A stretch of DNA of 64,000 nucleotides from positions 1,488,001 to 1,552,000 of the forward strand of contig NC_134662.1 in NCBI RefSeq assembly GCF_030463565.1, read 5' to 3'. The notes beneath the pieces were generated by a model, which was given only the letters and a program-made list of their open reading frames with translations, had not been told where the DNA came from and searched no databases. Below, piece after piece: positions 48,901 through 63,000 of the stretch; the stretch's first letter is position 1, and every line of letters begins with the position of its first letter. Both the position numbers and the translations under genes were made by a program. The stretch comes from Pelecanus crispus (taxonomy: Eukaryota; Chordata; Aves; Pelecaniformes; Pelecanidae).

Positions 48901-51900
48901 ATGCATCCGCCAACACCCACGAGCCATGATGTTGCACTGGGACTGATGAGGGCAGTTGGGCAACAAGATGATTTCCCACAGCTCTGCCCAAGCACGTGCA
49001 TCTGCACTCTGCACTCGCAGCCCTGAAGCCAGTCCCACCCTGCCACCACACTCAACTGAGGAGCCATTCTCCCACTGGGCCACAAGGAAGCTAACAGTCC
49101 TTAAGTTAAGCTTATAAAGCCAAAGACGCAGCGTCACTGAACGTGAACTCAAACTCTTCTTTTGTCTTTATGGCTGTATTATTCCAGAATACACTTAGGA
49201 ATATGCTCAAGTTCATTAGCAGTTATTCTGAGCAGGAGGAACTCGGTACAACCATGCTGTCACACAGACACTGGGCAAATTCACTACCTAGCAACCCGCT
49301 CCAAAGGGCTCTGAACACTGCCTCTCCATAACAGATGCTTCTTCCATATGGTGCTCAGTGAACTACAAGCCTACATTACAGGTATTGGAACTTCCATAGC
49401 TCTAAACTCAGTTTCCTTCCACACTTATAAACATTATTGCAACAAACTTGACTATACACTACCTAAACAAAGTCAGGAAGTGCAGCTTAGCAGTAGCTTT
49501 GTTGAATGCAAACCCCCGAGTCAAGCTATAGATTTAATTAGCCAAATACAGAAGCACAATTAAATTTGCCTTTTATATTTTATTAGAGAGGAGACTGAGT
49601 AGAAGCTTAGCATGATTTATGTTTGGACACAGTCCAACAACTGAAACAAAAGCCCCTTTCAGAAAGGCCGAATATCCTTAAAGAAAGGGGATCTGAATTT
49701 CTTGGTGAAGATCTAGAGACATCGAGCCTCACGTGACTCTTCAGAAGTATTATACCTTATTATCGTTTCCTCCAGAGGCCAGGAGCTGGTGGTCCGTAGA
49801 CCATTTGAGCCCACAGACCTCCTGCCTGTGGCCCTGGAGCCGTCGCTCGGACTGCAGGGGTGGGGTGCGGATGTCCCTCTGAAGGATCATCCTGTCTCGA
49901 CTCCCAGAAGATAGCTGGTCCGCATTCCACGCCAAGGCACCTGTAACACAGGCAGAGCACAGGAGTGAGTTGTGGGAGTCCTGCGGGAGTGGGTAGGCAG
50001 AACACTGCCACCACGGTTGGCAAGGTTTAAAAAAAAAACCAAACCCAAAAATCAGTGCTTACTGACCTCCCTTATATCCACTGTCTGAAGTTCTAGAATA
50101 GCATACAAAGAAATATTAACCTTCACAAACTTACTGAAGGTATCACTAATCCTATTTCACAGTGCAGTAAAGCACAGAAATAGAACTCAGGAGGTGCCTT
50201 GACTTCCCAAACCTCACTCCAGTGTTCAGATTCAAAACACCTCTGAGGAAGAGGGAAAAAAAAAAAAAAACCAAACCCCAACACAGTCCCCGCAAAATAA
50301 GGGAACTGGAAATCTCAGCGTAAGGCAGCCTGCCTGCAGGGCTGAAACCAGAAGCCAGTGGCAGTGAAAAAAGATGTTGTAACCAAACCTAAAATGCCTC
50401 AGACATGGAGGAAACACCTGCTGCAATACTCAAACACCACCACACCCAAGATCAGAACACCGCAATTACTAGATGATAATGTTTTGAAGACTGGTCAAGT
50501 CATAGCAGGGGATAAATATCAATTCTGGCACTTTTTGAGTTCTGCTCTTTCAAGCAGATCCCTTGCTTGCAAGGAAAAAGTTCAATCATGAAGAAATGAA
50601 ACACGTGAAACCTCCGCCTCCCACCTCCTTACCGACTCTAGCTGTGTGCCCTTCTAGCATGGAGAGCTTTTTTCCTGCAGCTGCATCCCAGATCTGTACA
50701 AAGCCCTTGTGAGTGCCAACGGCTACCAAATTCCCCTAGACGAACAGAAAACCACAATCAGTAAAGCCAGTAAGTAAAGACAGACGTAAAGCAAAAGCTA
50801 GAAGCTGACGAAAAGACTTGAGATAAATCCCACAAGGTGGAAAGCATCCAGAGTTCTTCCATCTTGCATCTTTTCCCCACTGAGAGGGCCAAGCAGCCTG
50901 GCTGGAATATATTTATTGTAACCCTTTATTGTCAAGGCTGGAGAAGCAAACTGGCTCTTCCTCCTACACCTCTTAGCAAATGCCTCGAGAACCTCAAGAT
51001 ACAAGAGGTTGCTCTCTATCCCCTCTCATTTCGCAGAGAAGAATAGCGCAGACAGGAAAACACATTGATTTGTGATGCATACAGGGAGTTTGGGGAAATA
51101 CAGGAAAATACCCTAAGAAGTTAATATCCATGAGGAAGAGCTACAATGACAGTGTCTAAGTTACACACATTTCAGTTGTCATTGTTGACGATGTTATACT
51201 GACCCGTTCTGACCAGCCCACAGATGTTACAGAATCTCCTTCCACTGAGAGATCACACAGTCGGGTTACCTTGGAAGTAGGACAGAATGGAATAAGAAAC
51301 ACTTGTTATTGCCATACTACACTATTAGCTGTCTCACAAGCTGGTACCTAGTTTGGGACAGAGCATTACAAGTGCTGAATCCTTCACACAGCACATTCCA
51401 TAGCTCTGAAAGATGCTATGGCTGGAGAAGACCTACAGCAATGGCTACTTCACTCTCCAGACACTGATGATCATTTACCTGGCTAGTACAAGCGCTCCAT
51501 AGGTAAACACAAGTCCCAAGGCCAACGCTGAGGACGTTAAGAGAGGACCAGTCCACCAGGTTCAGGTAGAAGTCATCCTGCAGCTCTGGAGCATCCAGCA
51601 CTTTGAAAGGAATCTTTGAGATTTTCCGAGTTGGTTTTCGAGGTGATCTTAGCAGCTTCTGACTGTTTACAAAAACGGATATAAAAACTACAGGATCTTA
51701 CAGCAGATGGTAGACACAGATGTGCCTACACTCTTTAAAGCATACCTGCATTTCTATAGAAATGCACAGACAAAGAGGCCGCAAAATTCTTTCCAGCAGG
51801 TAAGACTGGAAGGAATTAGGTTCTGCGTCTATAAAGGAGCAAAAAGGTAAAACAACTACTGAAAGTAGGCCAAGACATTAAGTACCTAGGCAGGCTGGAC

Positions 51901-54651
51901 ACCTGCAGAAATTCTTAGAACTTGACTGTCCCTACTTCTTATCTCCCCAGATTTCCAAAACCAATTCACATGGCAATTTTGGGTGCCTTAGAAAGAAGCC
52001 CTAGAGAACCTCACCGAATCCTCTGTCCCAACCCTTCCCTTCTCGCAGTCTGTGGAGAATCAGTACTACCTTTTGTTGCTGACAGGAGACAGGGAATACG
52101 GTGAGACCTCATTGCCATCATCTGGACTAGACCGCTTTGTGCTGAGCGAATACTGCATAAAGAAAAGACATCTAGTAAGAACCCCAGCATGCCCAAGACC
52201 TATGGGATCACTCGCAACATGCACTGGTGCCCGATGCCTAGCTAACTCCAATACCCGCAGTCAGGTTTTCCAGACTTTTCAGTTCCTCCCTTTCCCAGGT
52301 GCTCCAGAACCATACAAAAAAACCTCATCTCCACTGAAGTCCAAAAACTTGATTTGGTCATTTGCCACACTGTCCAAAAAACCTTGGTTCCAACTCAGCT
52401 TCCCTGCCAGTACAGAAATAGGAGGTATGTAGCTTGCTGCAGATACTTATGTTCTCTTTACAGGCCACCAAATTTTGTTATGAACAGTTTGTCTTAGTCA
52501 AGCCACAACACTAACTACTTGCACTAGCAGCTTGGCAGAACTGTGTGCTTTGCTCCTGTGACACACATGCACAACTTCCATTGGTTTTAATGCAAAGTAA
52601 CCAACTCACAGTGAAGAGAGATTTCTTCTCTGGGGTGGATGGTTGCAGCCTCCTGTCTTCCGTCTGTGGGTCTTGCACTTTCTCGATCCCTGCTCCTAAG
52701 AGTTCGTTCTTCAGCAAGGCAGAGTAAGCAAGGCCATCTGTGAACCCAAACGAGCGCTTAGGCAGAAAACTCAGGAGCAGCAAATAGCTCTGCAGGGAGT
52801 GGCAGGATGATGCCTGCCCAACTTGAACATTCACAGGGCCTCTGAATAAGCCTGGGGCCTCAGTTTGGAAACAAGATTAGCAGCAAGCTGCCCCTCCTTC
52901 CACTCCATCAGGAAAGTGCTTCCACGGCACAATAAATTAAGGCATACAAATAGCCTCTCACTTCCCAGACACTCATCAGAATCCTACTGAGGTGACCTGG
53001 TATTCACCCTTGTGATGTGGGCATTTCTTAAAACACCAGCATAAGTTTTTGCATAAGCACAAAAGTGCCAGTGTTCCCTTGATTTCCAAACTCGCCAACA
53101 GTTTGAAGTAAAAGCTATAGGCATGGCACAAGTGGTAGGAAGGTAGTCTCACCTTTGCCATTGTCTGATGTAGCATCCTTTGCTTTTCTGTTTTGACTTG
53201 GTGATTTTTCATTTTCCTGAAAGGGAGAAACATGCTATCACCATACAGAAACCTCATGATATATGGTAAAATAACAAATGAAGAAGTCTCCTGAACCACA
53301 GGGACAGCCTGTTTGAAGACACACATTGGAAGGAACTCTTTTGGGGCAGCAGAAGACAATCAGAGTAATTATGCCAGCCAAAACAAAAATGCACCATTTC
53401 CTCAATTCCAAGACCAAGCTGAGCTGTAGGAGAGGGGAGCAAAACTTACGTTTATTCTGTGGAAGTTGATGCTCCAGTTGGCCCCAGCTCTGGAGGGAAT
53501 GAATCTGTCACCGTGCTTACTAGGAGAAGACATCGGAGAATTGGAAGGTGTCAGGGTTCTTCTCATCTCTGCTACCTGAATTAAAGAATAAAAGACACAC
53601 ACAATAACAAGTGTTGATCACAGCAGGGGGCAGAAAAACATCAATGAGGTCTTGTCAAAGCTGAATATGCCCAAGTAGAAGAGCCAAGCATTAGTTTATC
53701 CCCTTAGCAGAACTAGCAAGCACATCAGAGTCCACCTGTCATGGGAACTTCTGCCAAAAGCAGCAATTACACAGCCTCTTTCTCACTGCTCCTTCTCAAG
53801 CTGACATTGTCAAGGCAAACACATGGAAGGCTGGAGTGGGGCAGACTGCTTGCAGGGTGAGCAGCAGATTCCTCAACTGCAGTCACATTACTTTTCATAG
53901 AATAATTTATGTTGGAAAGGACCCCAGCTCAGAACAGTCGATGACCCCACAAGCTCCCTGTTGCAGTGTTTGGATGGCCTCATTGTGAACATTTTTTCCT
54001 AGTATCTAACTGGAATTCCCCCTGTTGCAGCTTGCGTTCGTTGCCTCTAATCTTTCCACTGTGTATCTCTGACGAGAGTCTGACTCCATTTTCTCCATAA
54101 CCACCCACCAGGTAGTTGAAAGCAACAATTTCATCCCTCCTGAGCCTCATCATCTCCAGGCTGAGCAACACAGGCCTCAGCATCTTCCTGCTGCAGCCCC
54201 CTGACCATCTTGGTGGTCTCTGCTGGACTTGCTCTATCTTGTCAAGCCCTACAGTTGGTTTGTTTGTAAGCCCCCAATCTTTTATGTTTTATCTTTTATG
54301 TATGAGATTATTTAGTAAAAAGGCATTACTCAGCTACATAAAAATATCTTAACTCCTTTTTGCAACCTGAACTGAGTTTATGTATTCAAAAGTTTTGCTG
54401 AAGTCAAGTTATTTGGCTATTCCTAGAACAGCTCAGGGAGTCACACCTGCTCGCAGCCCAACAAAAGACTAAAGCTTGCTTCAAAGAGGCTCCATCTCTT
54501 TCAAAAGCTCAAGTCACAGGCAAGACAGACAACAACTTAACAGTCAGGCTAAGACCATTTAACATAGCCCATTTGTACTTACACAAGGCATTGTGTTTTC
54601 ATTCTGTATGTTGATTTGGCGTAGGAGACGTCTCTCATAATCCTGGTCCAT
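45944..54651 (-). CDS. FZR1: FZR1 (CDH1), APC/C co-activator, 14 coding exons
   Basis: Minus-strand coding exons: 54651-54583, 53575-53450, 53216-53153, 52737-52610, 52152-52070, 51662-51479, 51269-51204, 50735-50633, 49940-49756, 48859-48626, 48544-48440, 47604-47512, 45985-45944 (TAA). That is 13 segments read here, and all phases close to about 493 residues, near-identical to human. Residues 46-52 are the C-box (DRFIPSR) that docks on the APC/C. TP/SP sites at 32-41 are CDK targets in this family, SPRKPTRK is a basic localisation stretch, WD40 repeats form a seven-bladed propeller from about 180 to 470 that binds D-box and KEN-box substrates, and the protein ends in the IR tail. CDH1 drives the APC/C ubiquitin ligase in late mitosis and G1. 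A good acceptor (GTTGCAG or GCAGCAG) lies about 75 bases before the ATG, so a non-coding first exon lies upstream, beyond the window. Confidence 0.97.
46036..46732 (+). mobile_element. CR1 LINE, 5'-truncated, in the last FZR1 intron
   Basis: The fragment covers the C-terminal end of ORF2 and the 3' UTR and finishes in the CR1-typical 3' repeat (GATTCTATGATTCTATG). A frame of about 185 codons (46066-46623, with [20 protein letters not shown] and [20 protein letters not shown]) is uninterrupted, so the copy is fairly young compared with the other CR1 fragment. It lies antisense to FZR1. Confidence 0.95.
53896..54258 (-). mobile_element. Old CR1 LINE fragment in FZR1 intron
   Basis: Read on the minus strand it shows the CR1 3' region (for example the counterpart of [20 protein letters not shown]) and ends at CATAGAATAATTTATGTTGG on the plus strand, the reverse of the usual CR1 end. 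It is much more diverged than the copy at 46 kb. It lies in the same orientation as FZR1, between the first two coding exons. Confidence 0.88.
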
Positions 54652-55620
54652 GGTGGAAAACAGAGGGGCTGGGGAGTTCAGCAGGCTCAGGAATTTATCT
54701 TCATGAATTCCAATCAGTAATCAGTCTGCTGCAACAGAGGGGGGAAGATAAACACCAAAATATTACACCCCTTCATATAGAAGCAGCCTCTTCAGAATCT
54801 CCTAAGCCTGTTCTTTAAACTTGAGACCACTTTTCCTATCATTGGTATCAAACTTGTGTGATACAGCACAGGGCTGCTAATGAAAGCGTTTTTCTGTATT
54901 ACTGCCCTTGATTGCTGATCCACATGAGCAGGCAACCAGCATTTTGTGTCTGACCAGAGCTCAGCAGGCAACCACCACAACTGGAGCAGAGATTGTGATA
55001 CTCAAAACCAGCCTGTTCACATGAACTGCTGCACGGTTTAGCAAGCCTTCAGTACTCAGGCACGGAACAACCAGACACCTACAGCCTATCCCACCACAGC
55101 CAGGTCCATACCTCAGGCCAGAGGCACGAAAGCGGCACACACCGCTATGCTGAAGGTATCTGGGATACTTTCAGCCATGTTAGAAGTATTGCAGACTCTT
55201 AGTACCACGTGCTGCAGGAACACAGGCAGCTATGGACTAGGTAGCACCCTGGGTTAACATTCAATGTCTGATGCCCGTGCTGTCCCACATATTCCTCGTG
55301 GCTAGTGTAAAGCTAGCTCACTTATGGCTATACAGTCTATCAGCAATGCTAAGCATCTTTCAAGAATACATTTTAGGATAGGGCTGCTTCATAGCCTAGA
55401 TTTGGCTGGCTAAATTACAACATGCATCAATAAAAAAAAATTAGCTAACACTTCTGCAAGGATATGTAGTCACAGCCCTTCTCTGAGCTCCAAAGGGCAC
55501 AGACCAGCATCGTTAGTGCCCAGCCTCCCCAGCTCACACACCCCTCATGCTTTGTCCACAGCTCACGTTGACACAAAAATGCCAATGCCAGAAGAGACAT
55601 GCCAAGTTGGTCTTTCAACC

Positions 55621-57011
55621 TGTGGTAGGTTGGCCCTGGCTGGATACCAAGTGCCCACCAAAGCCACTCTATCACTCCCCTGTTCAACTGGGCAACTGGA
55701 AAATATAACGAAAAGCTCATGGGTCAAGATAATGACAGGGAGAGATCATTCAGCAATTACCATCATGGGCAAAACAGACTCGACTTGGGGAAAATCAGTT
55801 TAATTTATTACCAAAACTGAGTAGGGTAATGACAAATAAAACCAAATCTTAAAGCACCTTTCCCCCACGCCTCCCTTCTTCCTGGACTCCACTTCACTCC
55901 CGATTTTCTCTACCTCCTCCACCTGCACGGTGCAGGGGGAAGGGGAATGGGGGTTGCGGTCAGTTCATCACACCTCATCTCTGCTGCTCCTTCCTCCTCA
56001 GGGGAGGACTCCTCACACCCTTCCCCTGCTCCAGCGTGGGGGCCCTCCCACGGCAGACAGTGCTCCATGAACCGCTCCAGCGTGGGCCCTTCCCTGGGGC
56101 TGCAGCCCTTCATGAACCGCTCCAGCATGGGCCCTTCCCACAGGCTGCAGCCCTTCATGAACTGCTCCAGCGTGGGCCCTTCCCCGGGGCTGCAGCCCTT
56201 CATGAACCACTCCAGCGTGGGCCCTTCCCTGGGGCTGCAGCCCTTCATGAACTGCTCCAGCGTGGGCCCTTCCCTGGGGCTGCAGCCCTTCATGAACTGC
56301 TCCAGCGTGAGCCCTTCCCACGGGCTGCAGCTCTTCATGAACTGCTCCAGCGTGGGCCCTTCCCTGGGGCTGCAGCTCTTCATGAACCGCTCCAGCGTGG
56401 GCCCTTCCCATGGGTGCAGCCCTTCAGGAGCCGCCTGCTCCAGCGTGGGTCCCTTCCGCGGGGTCCCAAGCCCTGCCAGCAAACCTGCTCCAGCCTGGGC
56501 TCCTCTCTCCACGGGGCCACAGGCCCTGCCAGCAGCAGGGTCACAGCCTCCTCCGGGCACATCCCCTGCTCCGGTTGGGCTCCTCCCTGGGTGCAGGGGG
56601 ATCCCTGCTCCCCCGGGGGCCTCCATGGGTGCAGGGCACAGCTGCCTCGCCATGGGCTGCACCGGGCTGCAAGGGAATCTCTGCTCCGCGCCTGGAGCAC
56701 CTCCTGCCCTCCTGCACTGACCTGGGGGCTGCAGAGTTGTTCCTCTCAGACTCTCACCCCTCACTCCAGCTGCAGTTTGTGTCCCCGGGGCATGGGTTTT
56801 GGGGTTTTTCTTTTGTTTCTGCTTCTTAAATAAGTTATCCCAGAGGCGCTACCACTGCTGCTGATGGGCTCAGCCTTGGCCAGCAGCGGGTCCATCTTGG
56901 AGCCGGCTGGTGTTGGCTCTATCAGACACAGGGGAAGCTTCTAGCAGCTTCTCCCAGAAGCCACCCCTGTAGCCCCCTGCTACCAAAACCTCGCCATGCA
57001 AACCCAATACA
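55621..57011 (+). mobile_element. Solo LTR of an endogenous retrovirus, 1.39 kb
   Basis: It begins TGTGGTAGGTTGGCCCTGGC and ends GCAAACCCAATACA. It is flanked by an exact 5-bp repeat, CAACC (55616-55620 and 57012-57016). A poly(A) signal (AAATAAAACC) lies near 55832. No internal retroviral region is present, so this is a solo LTR. It belongs to the same family as the remnant at 34773-34807. The 5-bp repeat fits class III-type integration; the exact family name cannot be given from sequence alone. It is moderately old, and noncoding. Confidence 0.85.
56065..56450. repeat. 45-bp tandem repeats inside the solo LTR
   Basis: About eight copies of a 45-base unit (CTCCAGCGTGGGCCCTTCCC plus GGGCTGCAGCCCTTCATGAA) are spaced exactly 45 bases apart at 56075, 56120, 56165 and onward. 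Because 45 is divisible by three, several frames remain open across it (15-residue periodic peptides); these are not genes. Confidence 0.92.
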
Positions 57012-60000
57012 CAACCCAAGATAAACATCTCCAAAGGGAAAAGTGGAATCTAACACACATGCCACACAAAAAAAGTCCCCACAATACACAGGCATCTGGA
57101 AGCTGTGCAGAATGTAGAGGGATTTTCACTCGCTGTTACTGTATAAACATTCATGGCATCTGGCCAGAGTCCCAGCTACACAAATGGAGTTGCCTCGAGA
57201 TACAAACTTGTGGCGAAGTCTGGGAGACAACTGCACACAAACGGCTGTGCTGGGAGAAAGCTCGTGGAGGGACAAGCTACACACTGCCACGCTCAGGGCC
57301 TGCCACGAACTGCCTTCAGCTTCCTCTGCCAGCGGTAAGGGTTGCTGTGAAAAGGTTTAGCTTCCAAGAACAGAAAACCAACTCAGGGTTTACCATTAAA
57401 AACTGGAGGCAAGTTACCACACTAAGAGGGGTACAGCAGCACATGCTGTAATCCAGCGAGATGTGATTAAGTATTACAATATTCTACGAAATTAGCTTGA
57501 AAGCGAGATAAAGCACACAAACTCTGGACTACAGTCCAGAGCTAGCAGAGCTACTTTCCTTTTATCTAAGCCATTTATTAAGACTGAAACTTGGACTTCT
57601 TACAAATGCTGAAATGCAGAGGCCTTTTCTTCCTTGCCATTAAGCATGCCAACACTTTTACAGGAGCATCCCTGAAATAGATAGTGCCAAGCTGTCTCAG
57701 TACACCTGCTTACCTCTGCCACCTCCTCCCTAAGCTTTTTTCTTTTTGAATTTAATACATTTCTCCCATATGTTCTTTCAGATGCAAAACTGGAGAAAGC
57801 TACCAAATTTAACAGTAATCAGCTTCCACCAATGAAGTAAAGAGTCAGAGATGGCATTATTGTGAGCAAAAAGTTAGAAAAGCCTGTGATGTTATTAATG
57901 AAGTTAAAAAAATTAGTGCATCCCATGTCAAACACTCTCCATCATTTTGTAGTTTACTTATCACTATCCTTACCTACCCATGATCTTCCAAACCTACCTT
58001 AGAAGTTAATAGGACCTCTCAAAACAAGCATTTCAACAAAATGCTCCCCTCCCCTTTTGTTTTTTTTAAACACCACGAATAAGAGAGATCAGCTTGCAGA
58101 ACCCACATGAGGAGCACGATCAGCTGGGGAACACCACGCATTTGAAGCAACCTCCCAAAATGGCTCAGCACAGTATTCGTGAGAGATCTAGATCCAGTTA
58201 CATAGCAATGCAACATTTTTAATTCTAGATATGGAACACATTTGCTTTTAGAGCTTTTCGTTTGAGTTCCCATCTGTACAAATTTCAACTACAACTTCTA
58301 ATTAGAAACACAGCATACACAGAGCTAACAACAGAAGAGACTGCATAGGTAGAACATGGCAATAATACAAGTAAGCCCCAAACAACCTTTTTCAGGCTTC
58401 AGATGCTTCAAAATAAAGCATCAACATAACGTTAATTCTATTTGAATTACCAAGACATCCCCCACCCCCTTCAGCCCTGTCTAAATTTGGAAATATATTC
58501 AGGTTTTACATTTAAAAGTTCTCCTGCCTTTGGTATTCTCCAAGTCCCTCACTTTCATCAGCACCTCTCACGTTTAACACTTACCCAACCCAATTACCTT
58601 CCAGTTTTAAGAAGGGCACAAACACTTTCTGGAACAAAAAGCATCAGGGACCATCCAGCTCTTGCTCTGCTCAGGCAGGCCACGTCTTGAATTGACAGAG
58701 CCAATACAGCCTACGTTTGTTACTCCAACTTCAACACTTGCTAAAAAATCCAAGCAGGTACAGGCTGCCTCTCAAACAACAGGGAAACAAATTGGCAAAA
58801 TAACTGCATTCATTTCCCTGCCAACCCTGGCATTCTGCATGCTGGCTTATTAAAAACAGACCTATACCAAGAAAAAACATTTAAGTATTTGAATACATTA
58901 AGGTTGGGTCAATAAAAAGAACAAACCACACTTGTTCAGCACTGTAACTTTGCCTAGAAGTATTGTTCTGAAGTAACATGAACTGTGATAAAATCCAGCC
59001 AATTCCAAGATAGGACATAAGGTGCATAAAGAAAATAAAAGTCAGTCAGAATACAAATTCTTCTCTAGGAATCAAAAAACTTCCACCAAAACCCACCTTT
59101 CTTCTCCAAGCATAAGCTACATAATTAGTAACAAAAAAGTACCCAAAAAGAATATGCAATGCATGTAGCTCCTTGAGATCTTTTATTTCAACTAAAAGAG
59201 AACTTACAGTCCACATGCTCCCAGTCCTTACGGCAAAGCCTTCCTTTCTTGCTTCAGGGGAAATGGAAAACCCACCCACTTCCCGCAGACAAATTTAGAG
59301 TTAGCAAGAGCCTACCCAAAACCAGAGATGCTACCTTCTCTTTGGGCCTGTATTTAATGGCACAGGTTTTGAGGTAAAAACATGTCATTATGCAGGTGCT
59401 GAATAATTACAAGCTCTCAGGAAGAACCCCATAATTTACCAAGGAGAAAAGGATGGAGTAAACAAGTACTTAGCCCTCTAAGTCATGAGCAGCAGGATTT
59501 GAGATCAAACCCAGATGTCCTGCTTCACCAAAGCTGAAGTTTTCATCTTCCAACGATTTATCTAAAACCCATTACTAGGCAACACTTGCAAATCAACCAG
59601 TTAAAGATCTTAGCTGGCAACAGAAATGGCAGTCCACCTACCCCTGCACCTCCTTCGCGCCAGCTCCAGCCCTTGCCTGACCACACCACGCGCCGGTTTG
59701 GCTCACCAAGATGACAAAAAACCTAACTTGGCCACAAACCGCAGATATTTTCCTGCTGGTTTAATCAGCAGCACGTCCACCTCAGCCTGGAGTATTGTAA
59801 GAGTATTTCCACTTATGGATTCCTCTATTTCCCAGACTTTTGAACAAGCTGTAAGGGTGGGTGGGGTGGGAGCTAAAACATAGCATTTCTGCTATGCAAT
59901 AATCAAATTACAAGTAAGTTTACAAGTAAAGCCTATTACAAATGCATCCAGGACCCTAAAGCCAGCTTCACAGCACTAAAGCAGACACTGACAAGGAGCA

Positions 60001-63000
60001 AGATACTCTGCGCTTGGCCAACCTGAAGTATCCACGTTTAACCCAGAGGAACAGAGTTCACATATGATGCCAAACAACCGATCCTTCTAAGTAACCAGCC
60101 TCCTTTCAAAAACAGCAGAATACAGAAAACTAGAGCCTTGTGTAAATTTTACCAATATTTACCTTTTTAAAGCTACAAGTATGCAACTTCTTACCCAGCA
60201 ATTTACTAAGGAACTAGCGTGAAAAGCATTTATAAAATTAAGCATTTACAAAAGTAACCCCTATACAATGGAAGCAGGTAAAGCTTTATTTCAAAACAAA
60301 AATCTTTGCACTCAAAGAAGATCGTTCACCACTAGGTATTGCACAGAAACCACACTACCAGCAATGACAAAATTACTTCAGTGTTAGGGTGACAGACAGG
60401 AGGATCTCCACCCTTAAGGCTCACTCTTGGAGGCTGCAGAGAGATCCAGTACTCCACCAATAAACCAAGACGCCGTGTTACTGCGAGAACCATCACATCG
60501 TATCAGTGTATTTCAGAGCGTATATGCAGGTGACTACTCTTCACTGAGGGTCCTGCAAAAACATTCTACGCTATTTCTGCCCTTCCAAAGCATCCTGCAA
60601 ACAACCACCTCCTGCCCACAGAGCTCACAAACCCTTTATACGCTCGTTACCAGCAGCTCTAGAAAGCCCCTATTCCAAACCCACCAACTTTTAGGTGACC
60701 AGCAATAGGCGCAAACTGATTTCAAGTTTGATTTGAAAGGCCAAGTGGCTCAAAGGCATAGCCAAGACATTGCTTTCATCTCCTGTCTGCACTCAGCCTC
60801 CCAGGTCGTAACAGCAGTATAGAAGCTCGAGATGCTGCAGTTCCATACTAAGCTTAGGAGACAAGAGGTATGCACAACTGCCTGTGCCTCCTTTCACCTC
60901 CAGTGTCAGAAAATACCACCCCTTCCCCACAGGCAAGGGCCCAACGTGTAATTCAGATTGGAGATGACAAATGTTTGACTTTCTGCAACTCACTGCACCT
61001 CTACCTGCGCTTACAGACAAGCTACAAGACTTCCCACAGCCCTCCAAGTCAGCTTCTGAAGCTCATTTAAGGCTTTGTGTCTACCTTTCCAAAGCAACGT
61101 ACGGTCCTACCAAGATGACAGAGGAACTCTGGCCAGCAAACCACAAGGCAATGGCGCTCATTTAGGATGCTCAGGTCACAGAGCACTGCAGGAAGCCTGC
61201 GTCAGCCAAGGATGAAGCATTCACGATGAAGAGCTCTGTACGTGGCGTGGACTTCCAAGCACCAGCAGAAACTCAGGGTTGTAACACCTTCAGGAAACAG
61301 CAAAATCTGTGCCTTTGGAAGAGCCTTTACTAAAAATAAACACCTCCCTCCACTAACAAGTCTTCTCAGTACACCTTTACAAGCCCAGAAGTTCTTCACC
61401 AGGATTTTCATACACAAAATAGTTGTTCTTAGATTCAAGCCCTCATCCGAGAGGAACACTCCAGGAAGCCTACCAAGAACATTGCTATTGCTGCCTCTTT
61501 TACGTGGATGATGCTCAGCTATTACCATCGCTTTCAGCATAGATGTTTTTCCTAAATCCCCCTTCTGTCCACACCTGGAAGAAAAGAAGGGAAGCCAACA
61601 GGGTAACATCTGCCATGCTGTACTCAAAAGGCGTACGTTTTCAACAGTTCAACTCAAGACTCAAATCCAAGCGTGACGGTCAGCACAGAGATCAGACTGT
61701 CAGGGTTGGCAGCCCCCTCCCTCCACCGCTGCACCCACGCAGCAGCCAGGCCCCTAGCTGAAGGGTTTCCAAGTTTGCTTCAGCCAGCTTTTAATAAGTT
61801 AGGAGAATTGTAGGGTTGCTACTTTACCTTCATAGATGACGTTTTCATTCAATACACATCTCACTGCAGTGTACAGTACTCTGTTAGCACAGGGTTTATC
61901 TAAGCAGACATGACAATCACGTACTCAGCAGGGGATTTCTCAGGAAAATCATCACCATTAAAACCCTTTTTATCGCCTGCAGGTAGTGATTATTTCATCT
62001 TTTCACCGTGCTGCTCCATAAACAAGAGGGCCACGCCTGTTCCCGGGGAATCCGAAATAAAGTACAAAGTCTTCAGCAGTGCAGGAAGCCACATGCTGGG
62101 AAACACACAGAGCGTGAAAACATAACGCATGCACAATGAGGGGTCACCTCTGTGTCATCTCTTGCCCGTGGGTCAAAAGGCAATCTCTGCATCTAATTAA
62201 CAGAAAGTCTCATAAGAGCTTCAGCCATTATAAAAGCAAAACAAATAAGAGGCAGCAGAGAAAACACTCTCCAGTTAGAGATGCAATAATTAGCACAGGT
62301 ACCTGGGTTAAACAGTGTTTGAACACCTCTTCCTTTCTGGCTGTTACAAAGGCTCGATTAAAGCTCTGAAGGCTGAGTTAAAGATCAGGTTCAGCTCTGG
62401 CAGATCACGCTTGAGAAATTTCAAGTGCTGAACAAGTTCTGCTACTCCCATTTGCCCCGTTGCTCCCGCTCGTGTAATGAAACAGGTTCCTGCTGGCTGT
62501 GCCTTTACGCTCGGGCAGAGCGGGCATGAAGCACTACCCCTTTCTGCAGGTGCTAGAGGATAATACATACGCCGGGGAAGGAGCTGGGTACAATTTCCTC
62601 AAGTTACTACTTGACAAAGAGGGGATACACATTAACCTCACCATGTTCTGCTTTGAGATTTCACCTCAGTCCATGACATAACCTGTGCCAAACTGATAGG
62701 CCTGGATGCTGCTACCCTTCCCGGCTCACGAGCCAGAGGGAGCGATCAAAAGGCACCACCGCTTTCTCCGTGCTACCTTCCCACCGAATCTCCCCTCGGA
62801 CAAGAGAGCTGAGCTACTGGCAATCGCTGGCCGATGTGGAGGCAGCTGGCCAAGGAAGCGGTGGGCAGGTCGCAGCAACAGCACTTCTGTTCCCATCGTC
62901 ACCTGATGGCAGTTTTCCCCACGTAAACACACCTTTTGGACAAGTCACTGGACAGACAGGAGAAATAGAGGTTCTGCTGTCGGATGCTCAACAACCAGCA

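Noticed and set aside
55910-56833. Frames of 130-285 codons in the solo LTR
   Set aside because: These are 15-residue periodic translations of the 45-bp LTR repeat, open on both strands.
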